A stretch of DNA of 64,000 nt from Arthrobotrys musiformis (taxonomy: Eukaryota; Ascomycota; Orbiliomycetes; Orbiliales; Orbiliaceae). The translations under genes were made by a program, and so were the position numbers. Location: assembly GCA_036971715.1 (NCBI GenBank), contig JAVHJL010000004.1, positions 4,340,001 through 4,404,000 on the forward strand. Direction: 5' to 3'. The notes under the pieces were generated by a model. It made no database searches. It was given only the letters and a program-made list of their open reading frames with translations, and was not told the origin of the DNA. This document shows, piece after piece, positions 19,983 to 33,021 of the stretch; within the stretch, counting starts at the first letter, position 1, and each line of letters begins with the position of its first letter.

Positions 19983-22900
19983 ATGAGAGGCCTATCATAT
20001 CTTCCCCTTTTTCTTTCCTTACTTTCTACTGTCAATAGCGTCGCAGCAAATGAAAAGCGCGTAGTCATTGAAGACAATGCGGACCTCGAAGCACATATTA
20101 GCAAAAGAACGTTCGGCGCTCATGATGATCACTTCCCTGAAGGTCACGATAGGCTCTACCCACGAGACGACGCTTATAACCATCTCAAGGACAAACGTGC
20201 CGTCCCAGCTGAGGTAGAAGCCGCCCGAAACATCATAAAGCAAGCTCAGGTCGCGCAGGCAAAAAAGAATCGGAATAGATTTAGAAACCCGATTCGGCCG
20301 AAATTTGAGCTGAGGCCGCCCAGGAAAGCCCAGAAGAGTTCTCAACGAGTAGCTACTTCTAGTGCTGGCGATCCAAATATCTCAAACGAAATCACAGAAG
20401 CCGCGAAACTTATCGCTGAGTTCGAGGCGCCCACATACAATGAGACCCTACCTGACCTCGGCCCCGACTTCCCAAAGCTTGAGAAGCGCCAGGGCGGAAG
20501 CTTCTGGATGGAGGGTGTGGCTCATGGAGCCGTAGCTATTGGTGGCAGCGCCGGATATCAGGTGTTCAGGAATGTTAAAGATTTCGGTGCTGTTGGGGAT
20601 GGGCGAACGGATGATACGGCAGCTATCAATCTCGCTATCTCAAGCGGCGACCGATGCGGTGACAACTGCGGTTCTAGTACTGTTAAGCCAGCTCTCGTGT
20701 ACTTTCCAAGTGGAACTTACTTGGTCTCGAAGTCTCTTATTGGCTACTATAATACCCAGCTCGTCGGAAATGTAGGTCCCCTCCGTCTTCCAGAAATGCG
20801 TGCACAAAAGTTGTGACTAATTAGTATTATCGCCCCTAGGCCGCTAGCCCCCCAATTATCCGTGCCGCAAGTTCTTTTATCGGCTTGGGTGTAATCTCCT
20901 CGAATGTCTACATCGAAGGTGCCAGTGGTGGCGAATGGTACATCAACCAGAACAACTTTATGAGGCAAGTCCGGAATTTCATTATCGATATGAGAGCGAT
21001 TCCAAACGTTATGGAGGGCCAGGGTGTGAGGCCAGCGGGTATCCATTGGCAAGTTGCACAGGTAAGCATCCCGGCAGTCGCTAAATATCGGCGTTTCGTC
21101 CTAACATGATGACTAGGCTACCTCCTTGCAAAACATTCAAATCATTATGTCTAGTCGCGCAGATACAACTCACCTTGGTATATTCATGGAAAACGGTTCC
21201 GGTGGTTTTATGAGTGATGTTACCTTCAGCGGAGGCGCTATTGGGTATGTAACTTGTCTCCTGCGCAGCACCGCCTTTCGGACAGAACATCTGACGACTT
21301 TCGAAAAGAGCATTCCTCGGAAACCAGCAGTACACAATTCGTAAATTCAGCTTTACTGGGTGCAAGATAGCCGTCGAAACACACTGGAACTGGGTATTCA
21401 GCGCAAAGTCTTTCCTAATCAATAACTGTCAATTAGGTTTCAATGTTTCGGGTACGTAAATCTCGCCGCTGTGGTGAGACAATGAAGCTAGCTAATAATC
21501 GAATAGCTGGGGCCGGAAACGGCCAGGGAACTGGTTCAATTACCATTATGGACACCATCATCCTCAACACTCCCATAGGCATCTCCTCATTTCTAAGCGG
21601 TACAAACCGCACCTCGCTTATTGTCGATAACCTGAAGCTCATCAACGTCCCCACGGCAATCACAAGTAACGGTGCTACTGTCCTACCGGGAGGCACAACT
21701 GTCATTGACTCCTGGGGTGCGGGTATCGCATATGATGATTCAGACTCCATCGGATACAAGGGTAAAGCCCAACAAGGAGGTAGTGTGCTTTATGGAAATA
21801 TCGCCAAGCCACCAGAGCTCCTCGACGAGAATGGGAACTGGTTCGAGAGGTCAAAGCCACAGTATGCAGATGTGCCAGCTAGCGGCTTTTACGATGTCAA
21901 AGCTCGTGGGGGTGCTCGAGGCAACGGCCGGAGTGATGACACTGCTGCCTTGAATAGTGCTCTTGCTGCTGCGACTGCAGCTGGCCAAATTGCATATTTC
22001 CCGCATGGAATATATTTGGTCACGGATACCGTTTTCATCCCTCCCGGCGCAAAGATTGTTGGTGAAGTGTGGTCCCAAATCCAAGCCTCTGGTGGTCGGT
22101 TCAATGATGCAGCGAACCCACGAGTCATGCTCCGGGTTGGGAACCCGGGCGATGTCGGTACTGTGGAAATCCAAGATCTCATATTCGGAGTAAAGGCACC
22201 TACTGCTGGCGCGGTATTGATGGAATGGAACATTAAGGCGAGCGAGAAGGGAAGCGCAGGAATTTGGGGTAAGTTTCGTCCTTGTCCTCTACAACTCGAA
22301 GCCAGATTTGTGCAGTGTCAAAAGCGGCAATCGCCCAATCTGGACGGATCGAATTTACCACAAATACAACGCGGATAGAAAGCTAAGTACCTCGACGCAA
22401 CCTAGATTCGCATTGGAGGGTCGGCGGCTCAATTGGAAGCAACCTACAAGCCAGCCAGTGTCCCAAATTGACCGGGCAAATAAACTCCAACTGTATCGGT
22501 AAGATTCCTCTTGCAGGCCTATCAAAGATCAGAATAGATATTTTATTCAACAAGAGACGCTAACAAAACGGGCGCTTAAGCTGGTTCCATGCTTTTCCAT
22601 ATTACCAAGGGATCAACTGGATACTTCGAGAACCTCTGGGCCTGGACTAGCGACCATGACCTCGACGTTATCACTCAAGATCAAATTGACATATATGTGG
22701 GCCGTGGTATCCTAATCGAATCTCAGGGCCCAACATGGCTGTATGGTACCGCTTCAGAGCACAATGTCCTCTACCAGTATCAGCTCCAAGGCGCTAAGAA
22801 CGTCTTCATGTCATTGATACAAACCGAATCTCCATACTATCAAACCGCACCTGGAGCACCAGCACCATTCCCTTATCAAGTTGGAAGTTCTACACCGGCT

Positions 22901-24964
22901 GCTGGTAGGCGAGACTTACAGAATGTCTTCGAGGGCAATGCTAGTATTTCTACCGATTCACTCCTTGAAAAACGCCAAACATCCGGTATTTCATCTTTCA
23001 GTCTTGACCCAGGATTTAGAGACTGTGATCCCACTTCAATCACATGCCCGGTTTCTTGGGCCCTCCGCATCGTTCAATCCGAAGACGTTCACCTTTATGG
23101 TGCAGGACTCTACAGTTGGTTCCAGAACTACGACCAGGGATGCCTCCGCGGCTCCGGCTGCCAGTGGAACGTAGCTCAGGTCGACGGTTCCACCAAAAAG
23201 CTTAGGATGCAGAATTTCGTGACTGTTGGATCTTCTGTCATGTTGAACAATCCTCGAAATCTCGCTATATTTGCTGATAAGAACAGAAACGGCTTCGCTT
23301 CTTCCGCCCTTGGCTTTGAATCCGTCACCGGTAGCGGCGGCAGCTTTGGTGACGACGGCGGTGCGAGCTTAGGTTATGATGGAACGGCTGGTGGCGCAGA
23401 TGAACTACATGTTCGTATCATCTCCACATCCCGTGTACCACCCGGAGAGGAGCTTGCAGTGGATCGCTCCAACCAAAAGTACTACTGGGAAGCTTACATT
23501 GGCGAACCCGGCGATACTCTTCGAGAAGATTGCCTTTGGTACGAAGCTCGTGAGAATATTGGCAAAGTAATATCCCCGAAACCTGCTGGAGTTTTTGGCT
23601 CATATATCGGGCCCCCATCAAAAGCTACTATTACGGTCTATGGCAACAAATGCGTGTATGAAAGCACTGTTACCAGTGAATGGTTGTTCTTCGAGGAAGG
23701 AAAGAAATACGGAGAGCTCTCCTGCGAGGGATTCTCCCAGAAGTTCGACTGCGTCAAAATTGGTGGACAGGTTTCTCGTCAACCAGATACATACTGTGGC
23801 TCCAATTTCTGGTTTATCGAGGACGTCAAATGCGATCTTGTTGGGTATAGGAGTCTCGAACCCAGAAATAAGAACTTCTTAGCACCAGCAGATATTTCTC
23901 TCGAGTTCTTTCGAAGATGGATGAGAACCAACGTCAGAAATCCAGGACAGCCGTTTTATCAACGAAACAGACAGCTTTTCTACACGCAAAGACGGCCTGA
24001 GAATCATTGGGAAGGAAGACCAGGGCTTTCCGAACGAGCGAGACACTTGGCTGCCCGTGTCGGGTTGTACACGATTTGGGTAAGTCGTTCCTGCTCAGTC
24101 CCAACACTAGCTTTACCTTTCCTGATATACTTGCTCAATCTATAGGAAGGCTGGCCGTCTGTTCGATATGATGGCCAACACGCTCGCGACAACGACTTCT
24201 ACGACCTAGACGGTTTCCTCCGCAACATCCAAGCCAACCCTCCACCGCATACGAACGGCCGACATGACTACTTCATGATGATGTCCACAATATTCGCCCA
24301 AGAAGCCACCGGCACAGTTTGGGTAATGACCGAAGACCCTCGCAGAATCATGATGACAAACATCTGGCTCAACGCTGAGTACAGGACACTTGTTGAGGGA
24401 GGTCGTGACTGGGTTCAGCGTATCATCGCAATCGATCTGGAAGGCGGTAACCCACATGTTATCTTCTCTAGATTTCCAGACGGCGTTGAAAACCGTGCTT
24501 CTCCGCAGAACCCAGTTCGTTGGACTGGAACTATGCTATGGGATTGGCCAGTCAGGGGGCTTCCGCCAGACAACGATGGTCCACCGAGGCCAAGCGAAAC
24601 CGGAGGCGGAAGTAATAAACGTGACTATAACTGGGAGCCTGAACCTCCAATTCGGTTTGAAACTCGTGATATGCGTGATGCTCGCGAAATTGCCGAGCGT
24701 GAGTTTGAGAAATTCATGAAACGGACGAAGCCAGCTGAAGGCTCGTTGGCATCTCCAAAGTCACCCTCAGAAGCAGCGCTCGAGAGGAGGCAGCTTGATG
24801 GGTACATCTTTGAGCGGGCAGATTACGGTGTGGACTGCTTACAGACGCTCTACGCCCTTTGGGGCAATATGACCGGCGTCTGTGAGCCCTTCGACCAGAT
24901 CTTTTCAACAAGAACGTATGAGAAGATCCAGGGTGTGTACAAGTGGAACGATTTCTTTGGTTGA
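19983..24964 (+). CDS. Large GH55-family beta-1,3-glucanase-like protein with C-terminal extension
   Basis: Eight exons: 19983-20771, 20840-21061, 21117-21244, 21309-21451, 21507-22268, 22406-22498, 22581-24079, 24146-24964, giving 1484 residues. Signal peptide at 1-19. GH55 enzymes are exo- or endo-beta-1,3-glucanases built of two right-handed beta-helices; both helix starts are visible: YQVFRNVKDFGAVGDGRTDDT at residue 192 and GFYDVKARGGARGNGRSDDT at 554. Other family signs are LGNQQYTIRKF, GIWDSHWRVGGS and ENLWAWTSDHDLD. The GH55 part seems to end near residue 950 (NPRNLAIFADKNRNG). Two additions are unusual: a basic 170-residue N-terminal segment with KR sites that could be a propeptide, and about 530 C-terminal residues with several cysteines, which I cannot assign. 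The catalytic acid was not identified by eye, so activity is unproven. Exon 8 joins exon 7 in frame through a clean 66-base intron. Confidence 0.88.
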
Positions 24965-25500
24965 TAGGGTAGCTACCTTTGCTACTCATGTTGCATATAC
25001 CTCTTCTTTCAAAATAATATATTCTGAGGTACTCCATTCATGTAGCTGTATTAATTAATGAAAATAACTTTGCATTTAATGTCACATGGTCTCGTTCCCA
25101 GCCACACAAAAAGGCAATCGATATCACAAATATTTTCGTCTCACAGTCGCTAAGAGCCATTTATAGAGCTCCTACGAAAACATATGTAGTCATCATAATC
25201 TCAATTGATACGAATTTTGAATAAGCCACCTACGTATACAGTCGCTATACGACTATGAAAGCTAACGATTACCATATGATAGTTAACTAAATGCCTAGTG
25301 ACTACATCAAACCCTAAAACAAAAATTCCCAACAAGGATATGTGTAACTTCAGGGGCCAAAAATAAAAAACCACGGACGGGACCGGCTTCGTATACGCGC
25401 ACCCAGACTAGACGACGAAAACATAAACCCAATTTTTTAATGGTAAGAATCCTCTCAACTAGTTAACTGTCGGAATCCACAGGAGTCAGATCTACAATCA
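24965..25500. other. Convergent intergenic region
   Basis: Between the 3' ends of the GH55 and SNF2 genes; AT-rich, no gene. One minus-strand copy of the CTGGGAACGAGAC word lies at 25089-25101. Confidence 0.5.
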
Positions 25501-28500
25501 TTACTGTGGAATCTGTGTGATATTAAGAACGTCTGCCCCGCCATCCAGGCCTTCTTGGGAATCTTCGCCCGAGTCACCAATATCAGACTCTCCACTCGTT
25601 GGCTCACGATCTTCATAGTTGTTGTTATATATCTCTAAGTCAAGCTGGAACCGCTTCTGCTCGCTTTTAGTAAGTTCTTGGTCCGTCCTATCGAGATAGG
25701 TGTCTTGGAGATCAATCTTCAGTACGAGTCCACTATAGTTTCAGAGATTAAAATATTTGAAAATTACTGGTTAGTGTCTGGCACGGTCCGAAAATGGTCG
25801 AAGAATTAATACTCTTACCTTTGAATTAATCCTAATAGGATTGGGTCAGTGTAATTCTGTTTAAACTCCAACAAGTCGCCTTTTTCGCATTGTCCAGGGG
25901 GATTAAAATACTCCCGAGCTCTTCCTTGTTTTGCCAACCTAACGGGATGCGAGTGATCGACGACCCTGGCCGCAAGAGAAATCTTGAACAGTGATCTATT
26001 GTGAATCACGTCCTCGAATGTCCCACCAACTTTGAAACGGTATACGAAGACTGGCTTGGTTTGTCCAAAACGATACGCTCTGGCGATCGCTTGCTCTTCG
26101 TCTTGTGGTGAAAAGTCAAAGTCGAAGATCACAACCCTAGACGCGGCCGTAATATTTAAGCCAACGCCGCCCGCTCTTGTCGATATCAACATAACATTCT
26201 CGCCACCCTTGGAATCGAATTCGGCTATGAACTTTTGCCGATCTATCGGTTTGGTGCTGCCGTCGATGCGGTAGTACCCAATAGATTTGGTCTTGAGTTG
26301 AGCAGCGATGTAATCCAACGTTGGGATTGAACTCGAAAACACTAGTATCTTCTCGCGAATATCTTCGGCAACCTGAAGAATCTGAAATAGACAAGTCATT
26401 CTATTGCTGTGGATAGGGGAATCAAAGTTTTCAAATGTCCTGGCATGTTTGTAGAGATTCAAAAGAGTTTTGAGATGCGCATCACCAAGTAGATCCTCTT
26501 CCCGGATTTCGTGGATTGTGGATTTTGACAAGTCTAATTCCTGGTTAGCCAAATCATGGCATCTCCCTTGCCAATTTTATAAAACCTACGCGTAGCCCAA
26601 TTTATTTCAACATCCCCCTTTTTTGCATTTTTTTCAGCTCTGTCCTTGAAAACTTCGAGCAGAATATGTGGATGATTGAGAAGTGTCCGAAGGCATCTCA
26701 CATGATCGAAAAAGCTCTTGATCTCAAGATTTTCAGGCAGTGCCCCGCCGCTTGAACTTGATATAATATTCTCTTGAACAACGTTCTTTGCAAACAGAGA
26801 GTAAATCTTCCGCTGAATCTCCGTAAGCTCAACCGTAATCAGAAGTTCGGTTTTCTCGGGAAGTCGATGCTTGATCCGAGATAGTCCACAACGGTTCATC
26901 TTTGGGGACATAACATGACGCAAGACCTTAAATTTAAGCGGATAGTATGTTAGTGTATATTTAAGATAGCTTGGGCTATATAGTCCAGGCTGACGTAGTA
27001 TCACAGGGCCCTAAGATAGGCCACACTGGGTGCTGGAGAGGACTTACGGCGAGGCGTCTTAAAGCAATTCTTCTTTGATCTGGCGATGACTCTTCATAGA
27101 GCCCAGCTTCTATTGGAGACGAAAAGAACGTTTTGAACTTGCCCTTCGGCCCCAGCATATCACCGGCAACCCATTTAGTTAAACAGTAGTACTCATTGAG
27201 ATTGTTTGCCAACGGGGAACCGGTCAGAGCAATTCTTGAGTCGGTCATAATCTGTCCGAGGGCTTCTGATATACCCGATTTCTCATTTTTCATTGCGTGA
27301 GCTTCGTCCGCAACGACAATGCTGGGTGCTTCAAGAACGATCCTCTTGAGTTCTGCCGCCAACTTTATTGCCTCTTCTTCTTCTAGTGTCAACGTCACAT
27401 CCTCTTCCTCGAGATCCGTGCTGTCGAAATCATCATTCTCAGGGGCATTGCCAGATTCAGCATCTCTAGCTTTGGCGCTTGTTTTCGTAGTTCGACGGTC
27501 GCTGGATTTAAACGCTTTCCGTGGCTGATTACACCTAATCGAGCTCTCCAAGGCGCAATCACGAAGCATTTGGTATCCCAACAAGAGGACACCGCCACTT
27601 GCCTCCCAATCCTTAAACATTCTAATGCGTGGTTTGGGATCTTTTAATTGACTAGGCATGTAGAATTCCAAAAGACGTTGACCATCAGACTTCGGAACCC
27701 ATTTCATAAACTCCTCCCTCCAGTTTGGGAGAAGCCCGGGTGGTGCCACGATCAATACGTGAAGTGAGCCTCTTAAATGATCGGGAACCTGCCCTAAGAT
27801 CCCCTCGTCTTTTGACTTCCCGGCTTCAGATATAAGATATAGGAGTGTAATAACTTGGAGAGTCTTGCCCATACCCATGGTATGAGCAAGCAGAGCGCCT
27901 TCACCCTTCTGAACGACCTCCCGCCAAAGAAACTGAATCCCTTCGATTTGAGAGTCGAAGAGTTTGCCACTGATATGGGGGGGAAATGGAATCGCTCTGT
28001 ATTCTGCGCTATGCCCAGGGTTGACGATCATATCGGACTGTCCTGATCCTGCTACCCGGTCAAGATTTTTAGTAACAAGGTGGCCGGCGGTTTCATGATC
28101 AACTGTTGCATTATCTTCTCGAGAGTTAGGACGTATATTCTCATCGCCATCGGGGCTCTCGCGTGCCTCCACGAGGTCAATAACTATTTGCTCTTTGCCG
28201 GCTGGTTGACCGTCATTAAGTCAGCTATTAGTTAAATTTCCAAGAGTTCCTCTTGATAACTAGTTCTACTAGTTTATTATGCTTCACGGGGCCCTTCGGG
28301 AAAGAATAGTTACCCTTCACAATAATTTCTTCCCTGGGTGGTGGGCTCTCCCCTTGATGGATATCAGGTTGAGGACTGCGGCCACCATTTTCAGATGCAG
28401 GTGGTGTCAGATCAACAAATACTTTCAACCTTTTTGGGTCGGGCGGTTGGAGTCCAGGCTGAGGGCCCCTGACCCTCTCCTGAGGACCCAGTTCGGTAGG

Positions 28501-28524
28501 CGGGCTATTTTTCGGTGCTAGCAT
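25501..28524 (-). CDS. SNF2-family ATPase (ATRX/Rad54-like) with apparent frame break
   Basis: Exons as read: 28524-28314, 28201-27048, 26926-about 26549, then after a frame change about 26548-25819, and 25732-25501; roughly 900 residues. Swi2/Snf2 ATPases move along DNA to remodel nucleosomes or aid recombination. Motif I is HTMGMGKT (about residue 175), a form typical of the ATRX/ARIP4 subgroup; motif II is DEAH (about 367), motif III LTGSPLANN; the C-terminal lobe shows ILVFSSS, YRIDGST, STRAGGVGLNI and QAIARAYRFGQ. A last exon with an acidic tail follows the GTAAGAG at 25818. Oddity: the frame ending at IWLTRN near 26545 and the one continuing NQELDLSKST overlap at 26545-26551 and differ by one base, with no convincing intron. 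A lost G would restore the frame. It is either a sequencing error, a mutated allele, or an odd 71-base intron with a GTTGAA donor. The exon 1/2 junction is less certain. Confidence 0.85.
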
Positions 28525-28889
28525 TTTATTCCCTAGTATTAGATTCTTATATTTCCCTGTGCGTAATTTAAAGAGGACGAGAAAATTTCAAGACGATAGG
28601 TTTAATTCTTTATGTCGCACTCGACCGAGTAGAATAGTTACCGGATGGTAGATAGCTTAACATAATAATAGAGAATTCAAGAAGCTTGACAAACGTATCA
28701 GTATCTGATTATATGACGTCGAGAATATTCTTCCATATTCCTCCGCGGGGTACAACTGATAGGCGACGTCTATCATAACAGTAGTAATTCGTAGAAGATA
28801 ACAGAAGATACACGCTAATCTATACACAAAATAAAGAATCTCTTCAAAACAACATGAAACAATATCATAAATATGAAATGGTCAGTTGA
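28525..28889. other. Intergenic between SNF2 and P450 genes
   Basis: 365 bases, AT-rich, containing the start side of the SNF2 gene and the 3' end of the P450 gene on the same strand. No further gene seen. Confidence 0.5.
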
Positions 28890-30534
28890 CTAGGCCTTCT
28901 CCTCGCAGTTGTCTGCCGAAGGCTCGCCCCGTTGTCGAACAACCATGTTGAGGTTTGATTGGTGCACGAACACTGAATTGAATAACGACCAGTCTTCGGT
29001 GGGGTCGGAAAGCTGGAAGGTAAACCTGAGCAGAAGTGCTGGTATCAATTTGTAGATTTCCAGAAGGCTGATATTGCGTCCTATACACTGTCTAGTCCCA
29101 CCACCGAAGGAGAAAAGCCCTCTATTCATCAACTTCTTTTGTTCTTCGCTGGCATGAATCCAACGCTCGGGCCGCCATAGATCCGCGTCCTCGCCAAAAA
29201 CCGTAGTGTCACGATGCATGGCCCAGGCATTCACACCGATGGTGGTTCCGGCTGGGAACTCGTACCCATACAGAGTTATGGGTTTGCTGTTGACACGTTC
29301 GAGTGGGAGTCCGATGGCAGCGTGTATCCTTAAACCTTCTTTGATAACAGCATCTAGGTATTCCAGAGTTTGGGATTCAGGCCAAGTGACCATTGGTGAT
29401 ATTTGGCCAACCCTGGCCGCCGTGTCAATCTCCGTGACAAGCCGCTCCATTGTGACCGGATTCCGAAGGAGATGGTAGAAGATTGCCCGTAAGGTTATTG
29501 CCGTGCTATCACTACCAGCAACGATCTGTCAAGAGGATATGTCAGCTACAATATACATAACAGGTGAATTAGGAAGGGTGTTACATTAGTGTTAGTGTAA
29601 GCTAGTACTCGGAAATCATCCACAACTTCCGGGTATTGGCCCCTAGCAGCGAGGAATCTGGAGAGGAAGTCTCTTCTCCCTCCTTCTGACAAAAACTCTT
29701 TGTCGTCATACCTCACACTTTTGAGTCTTTGCTGCATCTGCGCCATGGTAAACTGTACTACAGGCGAAGTAGAGGGTCGGGACTTATACTTGTGGTAGGG
29801 CTTTATGAACCATCTATCTACCCAAGGAATCTGACCCAGTATCTGAATCCTCGACAGGCTATGGAGAGTATGTATTATCCCACTGACATCTTCTCCTCTT
29901 TCTAAGAAACCAAATCTCTTCGAAAAGGTCATTTCGCCAATGACGTCAAAGGCATAGTACTGTAACCAGATAGCAAAATCGATAGTTTGCCCAGACAATT
30001 CTGTAAGCCTCTTGAGGAATAGAGAAGTCGTATCATCAACAAAAGGCTCGTATTCAACGATGGTAGTCATGGCATATGCTTTGGCGACAGGTTTCCTCAG
30101 AATCTGGTGGAACTCTTCGTTTGTGGTGTTGAACATATTCTCATACGGCTTACCCCGGACGATAAACTGTTGGGGTGTATAAAACTCGGACTTGAATTAT
30201 AATTTTAGCGTATAGCTCCCGACTTTGGAGGATTTGGATACTTTACCTTGGGGAATTTGTCCTGAACATTGTAGATAGCTTGAATAGCGTCCAGTCCCGA
30301 TACGCTAACACAGTTTGGCCCAACCCTCACAACGTTGCCGTATTTTTTATGAAGTCGAACATAGGTATCTTGCGCATCTCCCCTCTTTACATAGTAAACC
30401 CTCCAAAGATTCGTCAGGCCCGCAAGGAAAGGCCCAGGGATTCGCCGTAATCGAAGATGGTTTCTAACCAAAATAACAAAAAGAAGAAGCAATCCCACCA
30501 GTGGGATTCGTGAGAGTAGTCGAAGCCAGTCCAT
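28890..30534 (-). CDS. Cytochrome P450 monooxygenase (pisatin-demethylase-like group)
   Basis: Three exons (30534-30247, 30190-29585, 29525-28890) encode 509 residues. Microsomal fungal P450s insert oxygen into hydrophobic substrates with electrons from a reductase. An N-terminal membrane anchor is at about residues 10-26 (PLVGLLLLFVILV), followed by RRIPGPF, the proline-rich hinge. The oxygen-binding I-helix motif AGSDST is at 301-306, the K-helix EGLR at 361-364, the PERW motif at 417-420 and the heme-ligand loop FSFGGGTRQCIG has Cys445. All essential residues are present. The early GKPYENMF stretch and overall pattern resemble pisatin-demethylase-type P450s, which act on plant phenolics, but that subfamily call is weak. 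First in-frame ATG is at 30534. Neighbours do not indicate a pathway. Confidence 0.93.
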
Positions 30535-33021
30535 GGTAGAATACCACTTCCCGGCTGCTATGCAAATATAAACCAGGCCGGAAATGGAGTAGCCCACACT
30601 AATTTTATAATTACAACAAATTGTCCGTCCGTGGGGTTGGCAATGTTCGTCGAAAAGTTAAGCGGCGTTATAGAAGGGACCCTCAGAATTTTAGACGGTG
30701 GGTAGCACGAAGCTTTAAAGCAAATAAAAGAGTAGAAAGCGATAAGTCCGGTCACTCTTCGTGCGGTCTAGGTACGTACGAGACCAGATAAGCCCGATGG
30801 AAATTAGAAGTACATCTACTAATCTATGGTCTAAGAAATTTAGAGAAAGGAAAGCATGCAAGCTACCGCCAAGCTCAGTGGCTTTCCTGTCGTGCCGACG
30901 TCTAAACCTCGAGCTCAAACTCTGACTGTCGGCTTTTCCCAGCTTATACTAGGCTGTGTACCAAAGTACCCACCCGCTTGGTAATTGGGATCCACGATTC
31001 CCCACGAGGGGGACTCTGGAAGGCTACATCTTATTCCTGCACCAGGAAAACGGAAGCCGGACCTCAACCAACCCTGTTTTTCTCGCTCCAGTCGACATTC
31101 GTGAGACTGAGCAGGGGTCTAGCTACCTCGGTTTTGACGCTAGCCAATTGGCTAACTAGCTGAAGGGAAAAAGCCGCAGACGCAACCTGCCAACACCGCT
31201 TGGAATTCACTCTTTGGCAAGCTGTAGCTGCTTGAGTACATGTATGCACATACTTTCTTGAGTATATGCCGGCTCCTGTTGGTCAAACACCGACGCCGGC
31301 TTCATATCCTGCCTTGACTGTCAACAGACAAACACACGTTGGCGTTTAGTCTGGATGGAACGATCGCAGCCAATAAAACGCATACGGGGAACGGTTCAGC
31401 CTTGTTGCCGACGTACGTCTAGCTGGATCCACAATTGCAACCCCGACGCAAATTGAACAAACACTCTTTGCGTCTACATGCATCGGTTGCATGAATTTAA
31501 TTTTTTTTTCCTCAGGAAACCCTTTCCTATATGCAAGGCTATGGATGGGCGTGTTAACAAGTTTTCCTGCTCGGGAGAAATAAGCGGATCGGGCGGAAAT
31601 CCTTGACCTTCAGTCGAATTAGTATCAACTAGGCAAGTTCGGGAAGGTGAAGCGTTGTTGATATTGACTAGCGTATATTTTTCCAGCTGAGCGATTGGTG
31701 GGTGACTTCAAAATCGATTCCTCGATCTTGACATTCGGAGGCATCTACAGACGTATACGTATAGTATGCAAATTATGTCACTTGAGCGGCAGCTAGTGCT
31801 GTCAAAATGGCGAAAAATGACGACCGGGGCCATATTTAGATATGTTATCGTGGGTGGCCATTCCGATGGTTCCACTTTCTCGAACGCCATTCGTACTTCA
31901 TGTTATTTTTGTTATCAATATATCGCACCATGTGTGCATCAGTCAGCTAGCAAGCCCCGCGCGAATACAACAGACTCCACTTGTGCATGCGGTAGATGTC
32001 TTCAATTGACGGCTGTTCCGGCTGTCTAGCTTGCCGTCGGCAAATTGTGTGACATTTTTTGCATTTAGGGCCCACATGACCCAGTCTGGAACCTGCCCCG
32101 GTTCGCCAGTGACCGTATCGCCACCAGAAATGTGGATTCATGGTATATATTCCGATATCTCAATCTCCTCCGTTGTGTTGAATTGTATTTATATACCTAG
32201 GTATATGTAAATATATCCTGACCTTATTTCTCTAATGTATTGGCTTAACATTTGAGCAATATCGTGGCCATCGATTAATTTGAAACTCCGCTTCATCGGT
32301 TTGATATCACGATGCTATGTCAACGTTGTTCCACAAAAAGTGCGCAACCCTGTCAGCTTGATTTATGAGTTGTCGCCATGCAGGAATATTGGTTCTGCCG
32401 GTTATAAATACGAGAACCCTGCATCTGCTTGCCTAATATTACCAACTTTCGTAGTCCGGGGTCGCAGCTTTCGATTGCGTTCGAGCCGTTTGATCTCATT
32501 CAGCCCAAATGCAAATGCACAATGCATGCCCAGGCGCAACCGCTCTGCCGTTCTTTGCACATGTGCGTTCGAATATGGCTACGGTTCGAGGGAAGCTCGA
32601 AAAGTCCAACCAGATATCTTTTATTCCCACTGTTAGCGCGGCTTCTTGATAACACGTTAAATTATAAATCATATTATCAGATAGTACGAAGCCAATTACA
32701 TGCACACACACAACATACATAGAAGGCAACTCTTTAAATTGTAATGTCTGAAGTCTGAATCCGAGGTCATATGCATACTGACCGAAGGCAAATATTTAAA
32801 TTGACAAAGTTGTTTGATAAAAGTATATACAGTCAATCGAATCTCTGACCCCAATATCCCCCTTATTTATGTACAACCTTTTTGGACAAAACGCAACAAT
32901 CTTATCTACAAATCGCCGACGTCGACCCCTATACTGACGCTTATTTACAAAACACCACCAATCGCCCCCAATTTTTCCATCCCCCCTATCGATATATCGA
33001 CAGTTACATTTCAGTCAAAAT
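30535..33021. other. Gene-poor region with dispersed repeat copy
   Basis: 2.5 kb with no supportable gene, upstream of the P450 gene and downstream of the GH5 gene (both minus). A copy of the dispersed repeat lies at 30746-30784. Small frames at about 31700-32700 show no domain. Confidence 0.45.
30746..30784 (+). repeat. Dispersed repeat copy 3
   Basis: GTCCGGTCACTC...GTGCGGTCTAGGTACGTACGAGAC closely follows the copy at 3353-3387, with a four-base GTAC duplication near its end. Confidence 0.5.

Noticed and set aside
24080..24145. Splitting the GH55 locus into two genes at this point
   Set aside because: The 66 bases form a clean GTAAGT...TATAG intron in phase 0, and both sides read on without a start or stop.
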